This document shows positions 17,380-25,975 of a DNA stretch of 64,000 nt, in pieces (within the stretch, counting starts at the first letter, position 1; each line of letters begins with the position of its first letter). This stretch comes from Polynucleobacter wuianus (GTDB taxonomy: Bacteria > Pseudomonadota > Gammaproteobacteria > Burkholderiales > Burkholderiaceae), in contig NZ_CP015922.1 of assembly GCF_001659725.1 (NCBI RefSeq), positions 806,001 through 870,000 on the forward strand, read 5' to 3'. The translations under genes and the position numbers were made by a program. Under the pieces are notes generated by a model. That model worked only from the letters and a program-made list of their open reading frames with translations. It was not told the origin of the DNA and made no database searches.

Positions 17380-18768
17380 ATGTCACGTTCTACCCAACTT
17401 TGCTTCTTAAAAGTACTTTGCTTTGTCTGGCTAAGTTGGGCATGCACAGCTTGGGCGGTATCGCTAGGTTCACCTCAACTACAGTCACGCCCTGGCGAGC
17501 CACTACGTGTAGAAATACCGATCCGCATTACTGCGGACGAGAAGAGTGCACTAGAGTCTCTAAAGGTTTCCTTACCAAGCAAAGGGTCCTACGAGCGATT
17601 GGGCGTTTCACAAAAGATTCTGGATCTCAATCCGCAGGCGATGGTCTATCGTAATCGCGCTGAGCAACTCATGGTCTTAGTAGAGACTGTTAATTCTGTG
17701 CCGATGACTGACGATCCATTCTTGGATCTCTTGGTTACTCTCAATTGGTCTAGTGGCAGCATTACCAAAACCTTTACATTATTGGTTGGTGATGCGCAAA
17801 AGGTTGTTGTGAAGCCTGGTGAGACACTATCTGAGATTGCTGCACTGATGGCTCCTCAACTAGAGGGTGCAACCCTTGATCAAACCATTATGGCTTTATA
17901 TAAGGCAAACCCAGATGCCTTTGCAAGTGGCAGTATTAATCGCTTAGCGGCAGGAGCGGAGCTTAATAAACCCAGTCAAGCACTCTTGCGCTCTATCAGT
18001 CCAGCCGAAGCAAATCAGTTTGTAGCTGACGCTAATGAACAGTGGCGCTCTGAGCAGGATGCTAAGGGATCCCGTTCCGAAGGTTCTAAATCAGGAGAAA
18101 CTAAATCAGCTGAATCTGCTGCCAAAGATCGCTTAAAGATTGGTTCTAGCGCTGAGGGCAATGAGCAAGAGCGTCGCTATACCGAAAACTTGGTGGCTCA
18201 AGAAAAAGAATTAGAACAAGCTAAAGCCAGAGTTGCAGAGCTTGAAAAGAATATTGCTGACTTGCAAAGCCTCTTGGAAAAATCGAAAGAGAAAAAAGCA
18301 GTTGAAAATAATTTTGGCTTAGGTGGTTTTGGTCCGGCAATCTTGGCAATTGGCTTGATTGGATTAACGGGGCTTCTGTTGTGGGGATTGGCACGCAACG
18401 CCCGTCGTTCAGAGGCGCCCTCATTTGAAGCTAATGGTCCGGTAACTACTAAGGTGGCTGCATCTCCTGCATTAGAAATTCCTGAGCGTACTAAGGCGCT
18501 TTTTGCTGGCATTGACCTTGATCTCTCGAAACCGGCTAAAGAAGTTCCAATTGAAGTTGCAAAATTTATTCCAACAGCAGATGGTAATCCATTAGCAGAC
18601 ACATTGCGCGTGAAACTCAACCTCGCGCGTGCCTATATCACGATTGAAGATTTTTCAGCGGCCAAGAAATCTTTAGAAGAAGTCTTGCGTGTAAGCAATT
18701 CAGTTGATCCAGCAATCACCATTGAAGCTCAGGGCTTACTAGCGGAGCTCTCGCACCGCAATGCCTAG
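17380..18768 (+). CDS. fimV: FimV-like envelope protein
   Basis: 462 aa. A signal peptide (about residues 1-26, VLCFVWLSWACTAWAVSLG) is followed by a FimV N-terminal domain (SLGSPQLQSRPGEPLRVEIPI), a LysM-like peptidoglycan-binding domain (VVVKPGETLSEIAALMAPQL, about residues 146-190), a coiled coil (NLVAQEKELEQAKARVAELEKNIADLQ region, ~268-305), one membrane helix (GPAILAIGLIGLTGLLLWGLA, ~319-339) and a C-terminal cytoplasmic TPR-like segment. FimV organises the pole and supports type IV pili in Pseudomonas; here it is shorter. It lies 9 bp before truA, as in many proteobacteria. Confidence 0.88.
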   Translation: MSRSTQLCFLKVLCFVWLSWACTAWAVSLGSPQLQSRPGEPLRVEIPIRITADEKSALESLKVSLPSKGSYERLGVSQKILDLNPQAMVYRNRAEQLMVLVETVNSVPMTDDPFLDLLVTLNWSSGSITKTFTLLVGDAQKVVVKPGETLSEIAALMAPQLEGATLDQTIMALYKANPDAFASGSINRLAAGAELNKPSQALLRSISPAEANQFVADANEQWRSEQDAKGSRSEGSKSGETKSAESAAKDRLKIGSSAEGNEQERRYTENLVAQEKELEQAKARVAELEKNIADLQSLLEKSKEKKAVENNFGLGGFGPAILAIGLIGLTGLLLWGLARNARRSEAPSFEANGPVTTKVAASPALEIPERTKALFAGIDLDLSKPAKEVPIEVAKFIPTADGNPLADTLRVKLNLARAYITIEDFSAAKKSLEEVLRVSNSVDPAITIEAQGLLAELSHRNA

Positions 18769-18777
18769 GAGTGAGCG

Positions 18778-19605
18778 ATGCGAATAGCGCTCGGTCTCCA
18801 ATACGACGGTAGTCCCTATGCTGGCTGGCAAGTTCAGCACAATCAAAATACTGTTCAAGCAGAATTAGAAAAAGCGATTACCGCTTTTATTGGCGAGGAA
18901 GCTATCAAGCATCCCGTCCATACGATTACTGCTGGCAGAACTGATGCAGGGGTTCATGCTCTAGGGCAGGTTGTTCATTTCGATACCCATGTAGAGCGCG
19001 AAGATTTTTCTTGGGTAAGGGGTGTCAATTCTTTTTTGCCTGGCTCAATTGTTGTTAACTGGGCAAAAGTCGTTCCCGAAGAATTTAGTGCACGCTTCTC
19101 CGCATTTGAGCGCACATATATTTATGCCTTGCATGCGGGACCGTGTCGCTCGCCACTGATGAATGAGCGCGCAGGCTATGTATTGCTACCACCCAATCAA
19201 TGGTTCGATGTGGATACCATGAGGCAGGCCGCACAGTGCCTGATTGGCGAACATGATTTTTCTTCATTTCGGTCTTCTGAGTGTCAAAGCAAGACGCCAG
19301 TGAAAACGATGTATACGATTGACATCATCTCAGATGAGCCATGGCTTTATTTCCGAATGAGAGGCAATGCATTTTTGCATCACATGGTGCGCAATCTCGT
19401 TGGTTGCTTTTTGCAGATCGGACGAGGAAGGCAAAACCCTGAGTGGATGGCGCAATTATTGGCTGCCAAGGACCGCAAGCTCGCTGCACCAACATTCATG
19501 CCTGATGGCCTGTATTTAGCCAAAATCGCCTATCCAGAGCAATTTGCTATTCCGGCGCCCTGGTTAGCAAACTCCTGGATCCCTTCCGAGATCATTCGGA
19601 CCTAG
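18778..19605 (+). CDS. truA: tRNA pseudouridine(38-40) synthase
   Basis: Isomerises uridines 38-40 in the tRNA anticodon arm. 275 aa with the catalytic Asp56 in TAGRTDAGVHALGQ, the opening MRIALGLQYDGSPYAGWQVQ, and the conserved FLHHMVRNLVGCFLQIGRGR region. The ATG is preceded by AGGAGTGAGCG, a good ribosome site that begins in the stop codon of fimV. The fimV-truA-trpF order is characteristic. Confidence 0.97.
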   Translation: MRIALGLQYDGSPYAGWQVQHNQNTVQAELEKAITAFIGEEAIKHPVHTITAGRTDAGVHALGQVVHFDTHVEREDFSWVRGVNSFLPGSIVVNWAKVVPEEFSARFSAFERTYIYALHAGPCRSPLMNERAGYVLLPPNQWFDVDTMRQAAQCLIGEHDFSSFRSSECQSKTPVKTMYTIDIISDEPWLYFRMRGNAFLHHMVRNLVGCFLQIGRGRQNPEWMAQLLAAKDRKLAAPTFMPDGLYLAKIAYPEQFAIPAPWLANSWIPSEIIRT

Positions 19606-19628
19606 GCTTAAGGCCTTATCATTCATTT

Positions 19629-20306
19629 ATGGGCTTACTGACATATTCTCCGGGGCGAACCCGGGTCAAAATCTGCGGTTTAAAGACCTCAGCAGACATT
19701 GATGCGGCCGTTTCGGCTGGTGTGGATGCGGTGGGCTTTGTCTTTTATCCACCCAGTGTTCGGGCGGTTAGCCCTAATATCGCTGCCAAGCTAATTTCTA
19801 GGTTGCCAGCCGGGGTAGATGCGGTTGGATTAGTTGTAAACGCCACAGATGAGGAGTTTGCTGCTATTCGTGCCGCTGCTTCGATCACTTTATGGCAGTT
19901 TCATGGGGATGAGATCCCCCAAAGATGCGCCCAATTAGCCCAAGGCGAGCCATGGATGAAGGCTGCACGTGTAGGTGCAGGCTTCGCTTTTGACGATTTT
20001 TCCCTACAATACAGGGATGCAAACGCTTTTCTGCTGGATGCCCTCGTGGAGGGATACGGTGGCGGAGGCGTCCCTTTTGATTGGCAAGGAATTCCACAGA
20101 CATGGGTAAGCGAAAACGCGCCTCGGGTCGTTTTGAGTGGTGGATTGAACACGCACAACGTGGGCGAGGCAATTGCACGCCTGCATCCTTGCGCAGTTGA
20201 CGTCAGTAGTGGCGTAGAAAGCAGCAGGGGTGTTAAAGATTCTGCGCTCATGGATGAATTTGTTAAAGCAGTGCGCGCAGCAGATGCCAAAGCATCATCC
20301 CAATAA
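19629..20306 (+). CDS. trpF: Phosphoribosylanthranilate isomerase
   Basis: Amadori rearrangement of phosphoribosylanthranilate in tryptophan synthesis. 225 aa TIM barrel. The general base Cys16 is in VKICGLK, the GVDAVGFVFYPPSVRAV block follows, and the phosphate-binding end has VVLSGGLN and AVDVSSGVESSRGVKD. It is the first of trpF-trpB-trpA; trpC and trpE are not in the window, which is usual for this group where trp genes are split. Confidence 0.96.
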   Translation: MGLLTYSPGRTRVKICGLKTSADIDAAVSAGVDAVGFVFYPPSVRAVSPNIAAKLISRLPAGVDAVGLVVNATDEEFAAIRAAASITLWQFHGDEIPQRCAQLAQGEPWMKAARVGAGFAFDDFSLQYRDANAFLLDALVEGYGGGGVPFDWQGIPQTWVSENAPRVVLSGGLNTHNVGEAIARLHPCAVDVSSGVESSRGVKDSALMDEFVKAVRAADAKASSQ

Positions 20307-20336
20307 TTTGCTGTAGATAAATCAAAAGAGGTAGCT

Positions 20337-21530
20337 ATGTACGACAAGCCAGATGCACGAGGACACTTCGGTCCTTACGGCGGTGTGTTTGTTTCTGAGA
20401 CGTTGATGTATGCATTGGAAGAACTCAAAGAGGCCTATGCAAAATATCAATACGATCCAGAGTTCATTGAAGAGTTTCATTACGAGCTCAAACATTTCGT
20501 TGGCCGTCCTTCACCGGTTTATCACGCCAAGCGTTGGAGCGAAATGCTCGGCGGTGCACAGATCTACCTCAAGCGTGAAGACTTAAACCACACGGGTGCC
20601 CACAAGATTAATAATGTGATTGGTCAAGCAATGCTTGCCAAGCGCATGGGTAAGCCTCGCATCATCGCTGAGACCGGAGCAGGGCAGCACGGTGTTGCTA
20701 CGGCAACGATCTGCGCGCGTTTTGGTTTGGACTGTACGGTTTATCAAGGTTCAGTGGATGTAGCCCGCCAAGCACAGAACGTTTTTCGCATGAAGCTTTT
20801 GGGTGCAAAGGTTGTTCCAGTGGAGTCTGGCACGAAGACCTTAAAAGATGCCCTCAATGAAGCCATGCGCGATTGGGTAACCAACGTAGACAACACTTTC
20901 TACATTATCGGTACAGTTGCAGGACCTCATCCATATCCAATGATGGTGCGTGATTTTCAAAGCGTGATTGGTGAAGAGTGCAAAGTACAAATGCCAGAGA
21001 TGACAGGTCGTCAACCTGACTACGTATTAGCATGTGTTGGTGGTGGCTCAAATGCCATGGGTATTTTCTACCCATATATTGATTTTCCGGAAGTGAAATT
21101 GGTTGGCGTTGAAGCAGCAGGTCATGGCCTTGGTAGTGGATTGCATTCTGCCGCACTGTGCGTTGGTAAGCCTGGCGTATTGCATGGCAACCGTACATAC
21201 CTCTTGCAAGATGAAAATGGTCAGATCTCTGAAACCCATTCCGTTTCTGCTGGTATGGACTATCCAGGTGTTGGTCCTGAACATGCATGGCTAAAAGACT
21301 CTGGTCGTGCTGACTACGTTGCGATTACTGACGAGGAAGCCTTAAAAGCGTTCCATGATTGCTGTCAAATTGAGGGCATCATTCCAGCGCTGGAGTCTTC
21401 TCATGCGATTGCCTATGCCTGCAAGCTTGCTAAGACCCTACCAAAAGACAAGACCATCTTGGTAAACCTGTCTGGTCGCGGTGATAAGGATATGCATACT
21501 GTTGCCCAAGCAACAGGATCAGAAGGCTAG
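20337..21530 (+). CDS. trpB: Tryptophan synthase beta chain
   Basis: PLP enzyme joining indole and serine into tryptophan; 397 aa. The Schiff-base lysine is Lys90 in EDLNHTGAHKINNVIGQ. The phosphate-binding loop is GGGSNAMGIF, and ETGAGQHGVATAT lies in between. The start is ATG 20337 after an AAAAGAGGTAG ribosome site. It forms the alpha2-beta2 complex with TrpA, encoded 47 bp downstream. Confidence 0.98.
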   Translation: MYDKPDARGHFGPYGGVFVSETLMYALEELKEAYAKYQYDPEFIEEFHYELKHFVGRPSPVYHAKRWSEMLGGAQIYLKREDLNHTGAHKINNVIGQAMLAKRMGKPRIIAETGAGQHGVATATICARFGLDCTVYQGSVDVARQAQNVFRMKLLGAKVVPVESGTKTLKDALNEAMRDWVTNVDNTFYIIGTVAGPHPYPMMVRDFQSVIGEECKVQMPEMTGRQPDYVLACVGGGSNAMGIFYPYIDFPEVKLVGVEAAGHGLGSGLHSAALCVGKPGVLHGNRTYLLQDENGQISETHSVSAGMDYPGVGPEHAWLKDSGRADYVAITDEEALKAFHDCCQIEGIIPALESSHAIAYACKLAKTLPKDKTILVNLSGRGDKDMHTVAQATGSEG

Positions 21531-21577
21531 GCCAAAGAAAAGCAATAAGAAAAATAAGAATAGAAAAACGAAATAGT

Positions 21578-22375
21578 ATGTCCAAAATTACTGCACTCTT
21601 TAAAGAATTAAAAGCAACTGGCAAAAAGGGATTGATTCCTTTTATTACTGCAGGTGACCCTGATCCAAAAATGACGGTTGAGTTGATGCATGCATTGGTG
21701 CGTGGCGGCTCAAGTGTGATTGAGTTAGGTGTACCGTTCTCTGATCCGATGGCTGATGGTCCTGTGATTCAAAGATCATCAGAGCGTGCATTGACGCATG
21801 GCGTCACTTTGCATTCCTGCTTGGAGATGGTCAAAGAGTTTCGTAAAAAAGATTCGACAACTCCCGTAGTGTTAATGGGTTATGCCAATCCTGTTGAGCA
21901 AATGGGTGCAGAGCGTTTTGCAACCGAAGCAAAAGCAGCGGGGGTTGATGGTGTATTGGTAGTCGATTACCCGCCGGAAGAGTGCGTTGATTTTGCAGCA
22001 CGTATGCGTGTTGCTGGAATTGATCCCATTTTCTTGTTAGCACCAACTTCATCACACGAGCGCATTAAAGAAGCAGCCAAAATTGCTTCTGGTTATATTT
22101 ACTACGTATCCATGCGCGGGGTGACTGGCGCATCCCACCTCAACACTCAGGATGTGGCCAGCATCATCCCTAAAATCCGCGAGGAGACTGATATTCCGAT
22201 CGCGGTAGGCTTTGGTATTAGCGATGCTGCTAGCGCTAAAGCGGTCTCTACTAGCGCTGATGCGGTGGTGATAGGCAGTCGAATTATTCGTCTTTTGGAG
22301 GATGCGCCCCCAGGGCAGGCAGTACAATCATTGGAAAACTTCATTCGTGAGATTCGCGACGCATTGGATAGTTAA
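21578..22375 (+). CDS. trpA: Tryptophan synthase alpha chain
   Basis: TIM-barrel subunit cleaving indole-3-glycerol phosphate to indole and glyceraldehyde 3-phosphate. 265 aa. The catalytic pair is Glu49 (VIELGVPFSDP) and Asp60 (MADGPVIQ). The loop-6 region YYVSMRGVTGAS and the phosphate site VGFGISDAASAKA are also seen. It is followed after 5 bp by accD, the common trpFBA-accD-folC linkage. Confidence 0.98.
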   Translation: MSKITALFKELKATGKKGLIPFITAGDPDPKMTVELMHALVRGGSSVIELGVPFSDPMADGPVIQRSSERALTHGVTLHSCLEMVKEFRKKDSTTPVVLMGYANPVEQMGAERFATEAKAAGVDGVLVVDYPPEECVDFAARMRVAGIDPIFLLAPTSSHERIKEAAKIASGYIYYVSMRGVTGASHLNTQDVASIIPKIREETDIPIAVGFGISDAASAKAVSTSADAVVIGSRIIRLLEDAPPGQAVQSLENFIREIRDALDS

Positions 22376-22380
22376 AACTA

Positions 22381-23268
22381 ATGAGCTGGATAGATAAATT
22401 ACTCCCACCCCAAATTCAACATACTGATCCTGCGAACCGCAAATCGGTACCAGAAGGATTATGGGTTAAGTGCCCAAGTTGTGAGACGGTTCTCTACAGC
22501 ACCGACATCGAAGCAAACCTTTCCGTTTGTCCCAAATGCAGTCATCACATGCGCATTGGTGCGCGTCAGCGCTTAGACAATTTGCTCGATCCAAAAGGTC
22601 GTTATGAAATCGGTGCTGATATCTATCCAACCGATCCGCTGAAGTTTAAAGATTCAAAAAAATATCCTGATCGTATTAAAGAAGCGAATGATGCTTCAGG
22701 CGAAACAGAAGCCTTGATCGTGATGGGTGGAAAAATTGAGACCATTCCGGTAGTTGCTGCTTGCTTTGAGTTTCAATACATGGGCGGCTCTATGGGTTCT
22801 GTAGTGGGTGAGCGTTTTGCGCGTGGCGTGCAAGAAGCCATTGATAAGAAATGCGCTTTCATTTGTGTAACGGCTACTGGTGGCGCCCGGATGCAAGAAA
22901 GCTTGCTGTCCTTGTTCCAAATGGCCAAGACCAATTCTATGTTGACCTTGCTTTCTAAAAAGGGCTTGCCTTATATCAGCGTATTGACTGACCCAACTAT
23001 GGGTGGTATCTCAGCCAGCTTCGCCTTTATGGGTGATGTCGTGATGGCTGAGCCAAAGGCTTTGATTGGTTTTGCTGGCCCACGCGTGATCGAGCAAACC
23101 GTTCGTGAAAAATTGCCTGAAGGTTTCCAGCGTTCTGAGTTCTTGATGCAAAAGGGCGGTATCGACATGATTGTGGATCGCCGCCAAATGCGTGGAGAGA
23201 TTGCTCGCTTACTCGCCTTGCTCCAGAAACTTCCAGAGCCTGCGATTGCGGGTAGCTCAGCCGTTTAA
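22381..23268 (+). CDS. accD: Acetyl-CoA carboxylase carboxyltransferase subunit beta
   Basis: Beta half of the carboxyltransferase making malonyl-CoA for fatty-acid synthesis. 295 aa. The N-terminal zinc ribbon is Cys31, Cys34, Cys50 and Cys53 (CPSC ... CPKC), followed by the crotonase-like fold with MGGSMGSVVGERF, TATGGARMQESLLSL and SVLTDPTMGGISASFA. The partner accA is not in the window. It sits between trpA and folC. Confidence 0.98.
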   Translation: MSWIDKLLPPQIQHTDPANRKSVPEGLWVKCPSCETVLYSTDIEANLSVCPKCSHHMRIGARQRLDNLLDPKGRYEIGADIYPTDPLKFKDSKKYPDRIKEANDASGETEALIVMGGKIETIPVVAACFEFQYMGGSMGSVVGERFARGVQEAIDKKCAFICVTATGGARMQESLLSLFQMAKTNSMLTLLSKKGLPYISVLTDPTMGGISASFAFMGDVVMAEPKALIGFAGPRVIEQTVREKLPEGFQRSEFLMQKGGIDMIVDRRQMRGEIARLLALLQKLPEPAIAGSSAV

Positions 23269-23272
23269 ACGC

Positions 23273-24598
23273 TTGAGCACAGCACACCAAGCCCCAATTC
23301 TGTTTACTAGCCTCGAGGCTTGGCTCAGCCACCTCGAAACGGCGCACCCTGTCGGCATCGATATGGGTCTTGATCGAATTAACCGTGTCAAGGCCGCGCT
23401 AAATCTCCATTTTGATTGTCCGGTAATCAGTGTTGCCGGTACTAACGGCAAAGGCTCCACCTGCGCTTATCTTGAAAGTATTTTGTTGGCTTCTGGTTAT
23501 CGAGTCGGTTGTCATACATCGCCACACTTGCTCAGCTTTAATGAGCGTGCGCGCGTGAATGGTGAAGAAGTAAAAGATGCGCTCTTGCTAGAACATTTTG
23601 CTGCCGTAGAAAATGCTCGTGTCAGTTTGGTTGACGCACCAACGCTAACGTATTTTGAGTTCACCACTTTGGCAATCATGCATTTGTTCGCTAAATCGAA
23701 TTTAGATGCAGTGGTATTGGAAGTTGGGATGGGTGGTCGTTTGGATGCTGTCAATATTGTCGATGCAGATTGCGCAATCGTCACTAGCATCGATATTGAT
23801 CATGCGGATTTCTTAGGTGGCACGCGTGAAGCGATTGGCTTGGAAAAAGCTGGTATCTTTCGCCCTCGGCACATTGCTGTGTGCGGAGACCCAGTGCCGC
23901 CACAATCCTTAATTGATTACGCAGAAAAGTTAGGCTGTGATCTTTGGTTGCAGGGTCGTGATTACAACTTTCAGGGCGATAAACAGCAGTGGGGTTGGGC
24001 GGGACGTAATAAGCGCTTTAGTGGCCTTGGTTATCCCGCATTGCGTGGCGCGAATCAGATTCTGAATGCTTCGGCGGTGATTGCTGCCTTAATGGCATTA
24101 CATCAGCGTTTGCCTGTGAGCGCGCAAGATATTCGTAATGGCTTTGCCTTGGTTGAATTGCCAGGGCGCTTTCAGGTTCTACCTGGCCAGCCTACAGTGG
24201 TCTTGGATGTGGCACATAATCCCCATGCTGCCGCTACCTTGGGCCAAGGTCTGGAAAAAATGGGCTATCACCCCTATACCTATGCCATTTTTGGGGCTAT
24301 GGCCGATAAGGATATTGAGGGAGTGATTAAACCCCTTTTAAATATTGTGGATTTCTGGTTTTGCACCGATTTGCCAACCCCAAGGGCAGCTACCGCAAAG
24401 GCGTTGGCTGAGAAGCTAGAAGTTATGGGGGTGAGGCCTAAAAATGGGTCAGATGGGGGTATTGAAATCTTCGAAAACCCTACTTTAGCGTATCAAAAAG
24501 CGCTTTCTCAGGCTGGTGAGGGTGATAGAATTGTGACCTTCGGATCCTTCTATACCGTTGCAGGCGTAATGGCTTATCGAAACAACCAGGCGCATTGA
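23273..24598 (+). CDS. folC: Bifunctional folylpolyglutamate synthase / dihydrofolate synthase
   Basis: ATP-dependent addition of glutamate to dihydropteroate and folates. The Mur-ligase-like P-loop GTNGKGST is at about residues 56-63, followed by SPHLLSFNERARVNGEEV, TYFEFTTLAIMHLF, EVGMGGRLDAVN and DVAHNPHAA. The start is uncertain: the frame is open through accD, and TTG 23273, four bases after the accD stop, gives the family N-terminus (STAHQAPILFTSLEAWL) and 441 aa. An ATG inside accD (23171) would create an improbable 98-bp overlap. Confidence 0.93.
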   Translation: MSTAHQAPILFTSLEAWLSHLETAHPVGIDMGLDRINRVKAALNLHFDCPVISVAGTNGKGSTCAYLESILLASGYRVGCHTSPHLLSFNERARVNGEEVKDALLLEHFAAVENARVSLVDAPTLTYFEFTTLAIMHLFAKSNLDAVVLEVGMGGRLDAVNIVDADCAIVTSIDIDHADFLGGTREAIGLEKAGIFRPRHIAVCGDPVPPQSLIDYAEKLGCDLWLQGRDYNFQGDKQQWGWAGRNKRFSGLGYPALRGANQILNASAVIAALMALHQRLPVSAQDIRNGFALVELPGRFQVLPGQPTVVLDVAHNPHAAATLGQGLEKMGYHPYTYAIFGAMADKDIEGVIKPLLNIVDFWFCTDLPTPRAATAKALAEKLEVMGVRPKNGSDGGIEIFENPTLAYQKALSQAGEGDRIVTFGSFYTVAGVMAYRNNQAH

Positions 24599-24601
24599 TC
24601 C

Positions 24602-25405
24602 ATGATTCGTTTACCGAGCTTTTTTAAGCGAAAAACTCAGACTGATGACCTTGATTTAGGTCCGGTAGGTCGTCACACTTCTAAACGGGTTGCTCCTCGC
24701 AGTTTTCAACGCGCAGCTGAAGCAGAAGAGCTTGCTCTTACCGAAGATCCAGAGCAACAACGTGCACGCCATCGCTTAATTGGCGCTGCAGTGCTAATCC
24801 TCATCGCTGTCGTTGGCCTCCCGCGTATTCTTGATAGCAGACCCAAGACTGCTCCTAATGATATCGCCGTTAATATCGTGACAAGTCTGCCAATTCCAGG
24901 AACAGAAACAAAACCTGAAGTGAAGGCAGAAGATAAACCAAAAGTAGAGGCGCCTGTAGAAGCTCCTAAAGTGCTTACACCTTCGCCTGAAGTGAAGGCA
25001 GAAGCAAAATCAGAGCCTAAGCCAGAACCTAAAGTAGAAGCGAAGCCCGCACCAAGCAAGACTCCTGCGCTTGGTTTGGCTGCTGGGGAAGAAGTGGTGG
25101 CGGCCTCAAGTGCAAAACCTAAAGCGGATGATGTTGCTAAGACTAATCTTGTCGCTAATAGCTCCGGCAAGTACGTTATTCAGATCGGCGCCTTTGCATC
25201 CGAGGATAATGTCAAGGCTTTGGTAGCTAGATTGAAAAACCAAAAGATTCCCAGTTTTGTTCTAAATAAAACAGGTGCGGATAACGGCAAGATATTCCTA
25301 GTGCGTGCCGGTCCTTACACAGATAAAGATGCTGCCGAAGCAGCCGAAAAAAAAATTAAGGCGATGGGTCTCTCACCAAGACTCGTTGAGACTGGTAAAC
25401 AGTAA
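24602..25405 (+). CDS. SPOR domain-containing cell-division-type protein (DedD-like)
   Basis: 267 aa, bitopic inner-membrane protein. The cytoplasmic N-terminus (~58 residues) precedes one membrane helix (LIGAAVLILIAVVGLPRIL, ~59-77). A low-complexity Pro/Glu/Lys/Ala spacer with repeated VKAEDKPK, VEAPVEAPK and PEPKVEAKP-type units (~95-155) follows. The C-terminal SPOR domain (GKYVIQIGAFASEDNVKALV to VRAGPYTDKDAAEAAEKKI, ~188-262) is expected to bind glycan strands lacking stem peptides at the septum. The folC-dedD-cvpA-purF order supports DedD. Its stop overlaps the cvpA start by one base. Confidence 0.88.
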   Translation: MIRLPSFFKRKTQTDDLDLGPVGRHTSKRVAPRSFQRAAEAEELALTEDPEQQRARHRLIGAAVLILIAVVGLPRILDSRPKTAPNDIAVNIVTSLPIPGTETKPEVKAEDKPKVEAPVEAPKVLTPSPEVKAEAKSEPKPEPKVEAKPAPSKTPALGLAAGEEVVAASSAKPKADDVAKTNLVANSSGKYVIQIGAFASEDNVKALVARLKNQKIPSFVLNKTGADNGKIFLVRAGPYTDKDAAEAAEKKIKAMGLSPRLVETGKQ

Positions 25406-25971
25406 TGGAATACTTATCCACCTTAAAGCTAACATCGGTGGATTACTTCACCCTAGTTGTGCTCTTGGTGTCTGCCTTGGTGGGTATTTCTCGAGGTTTA
25501 TTTAAAGAAGTGCTTGCACTTGCATCTTGGTTTGTAGCTGCCTGGGTGGCTTATCACTACAGTAGCTATCTTTCTACTGAATGGATATCCACCTTCCATC
25601 TGGATGAATTGCTTAGCCTTGGTCTCAGTTGGCTAATCCTATTTGTATTAACACTGGTTATTTGCGGTTTGTTTGGCGGAGTAGTACAAAAGATTATTTT
25701 GTCAGCTGGTTTGAGCTTGACAGATCGATTCTTGGGCCTAGTCTTTGGATTGTTGCGTGGTGGCTTGATTGTGGTGGTGCTGGCTACCTTGGCTGCTTTA
25801 ACTCCGATACCCCAAAGTATGGCTTGGAAAAATGCTATCACCAGACCAGCAGTTGATATGGCTACTGGATTAATTAAAGGTTGGTTGCCAGCCGATTGGG
25901 CAAAGCAGTTGAGTGATGCGATGCCTAAAGTTACCCCTACCATTACTCCTAAATTAACAATAGGAATCTAG
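25405..25971 (+). CDS. cvpA: CvpA family membrane protein
   Basis: 188 aa with four hydrophobic helices (about residues 10-30, 34-52, 67-90 and 105-128) and the family features VDYFTLVVLLVSALVGISRGLFKEVL and SLTDRFLGLVFGLLRGGLIVVVL (each quoted in part). CvpA is an inner-membrane protein needed for colicin V production in E. coli and linked to envelope homeostasis; its molecular role is unsettled. It starts within the dedD stop codon and ends 4 bp before purF, its usual neighbour. Confidence 0.92.
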   Translation: MEYLSTLKLTSVDYFTLVVLLVSALVGISRGLFKEVLALASWFVAAWVAYHYSSYLSTEWISTFHLDELLSLGLSWLILFVLTLVICGLFGGVVQKIILSAGLSLTDRFLGLVFGLLRGGLIVVVLATLAALTPIPQSMAWKNAITRPAVDMATGLIKGWLPADWAKQLSDAMPKVTPTITPKLTIGI

Positions 25972-25975
25972 AGAT

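Noticed and set aside
23171..23272. folC beginning inside accD at ATG 23171
   Set aside because: It would need a 98-base overlap and a non-conserved 34-residue extension; TTG 23273 gives the family start.
24900..25065. PEVKAE/PEPK repeats in the SPOR protein as possible mobile or repeat element
   Set aside because: They are a short low-complexity periplasmic spacer typical of DedD-type proteins, not a DNA-level element.
24706..25170. 154-codon minus-strand frame opposite the SPOR protein
   Set aside because: It mirrors the repetitive Pro/Glu/Lys codons of the spacer, giving a Ser/Gly/Ala repeat; not a real gene.
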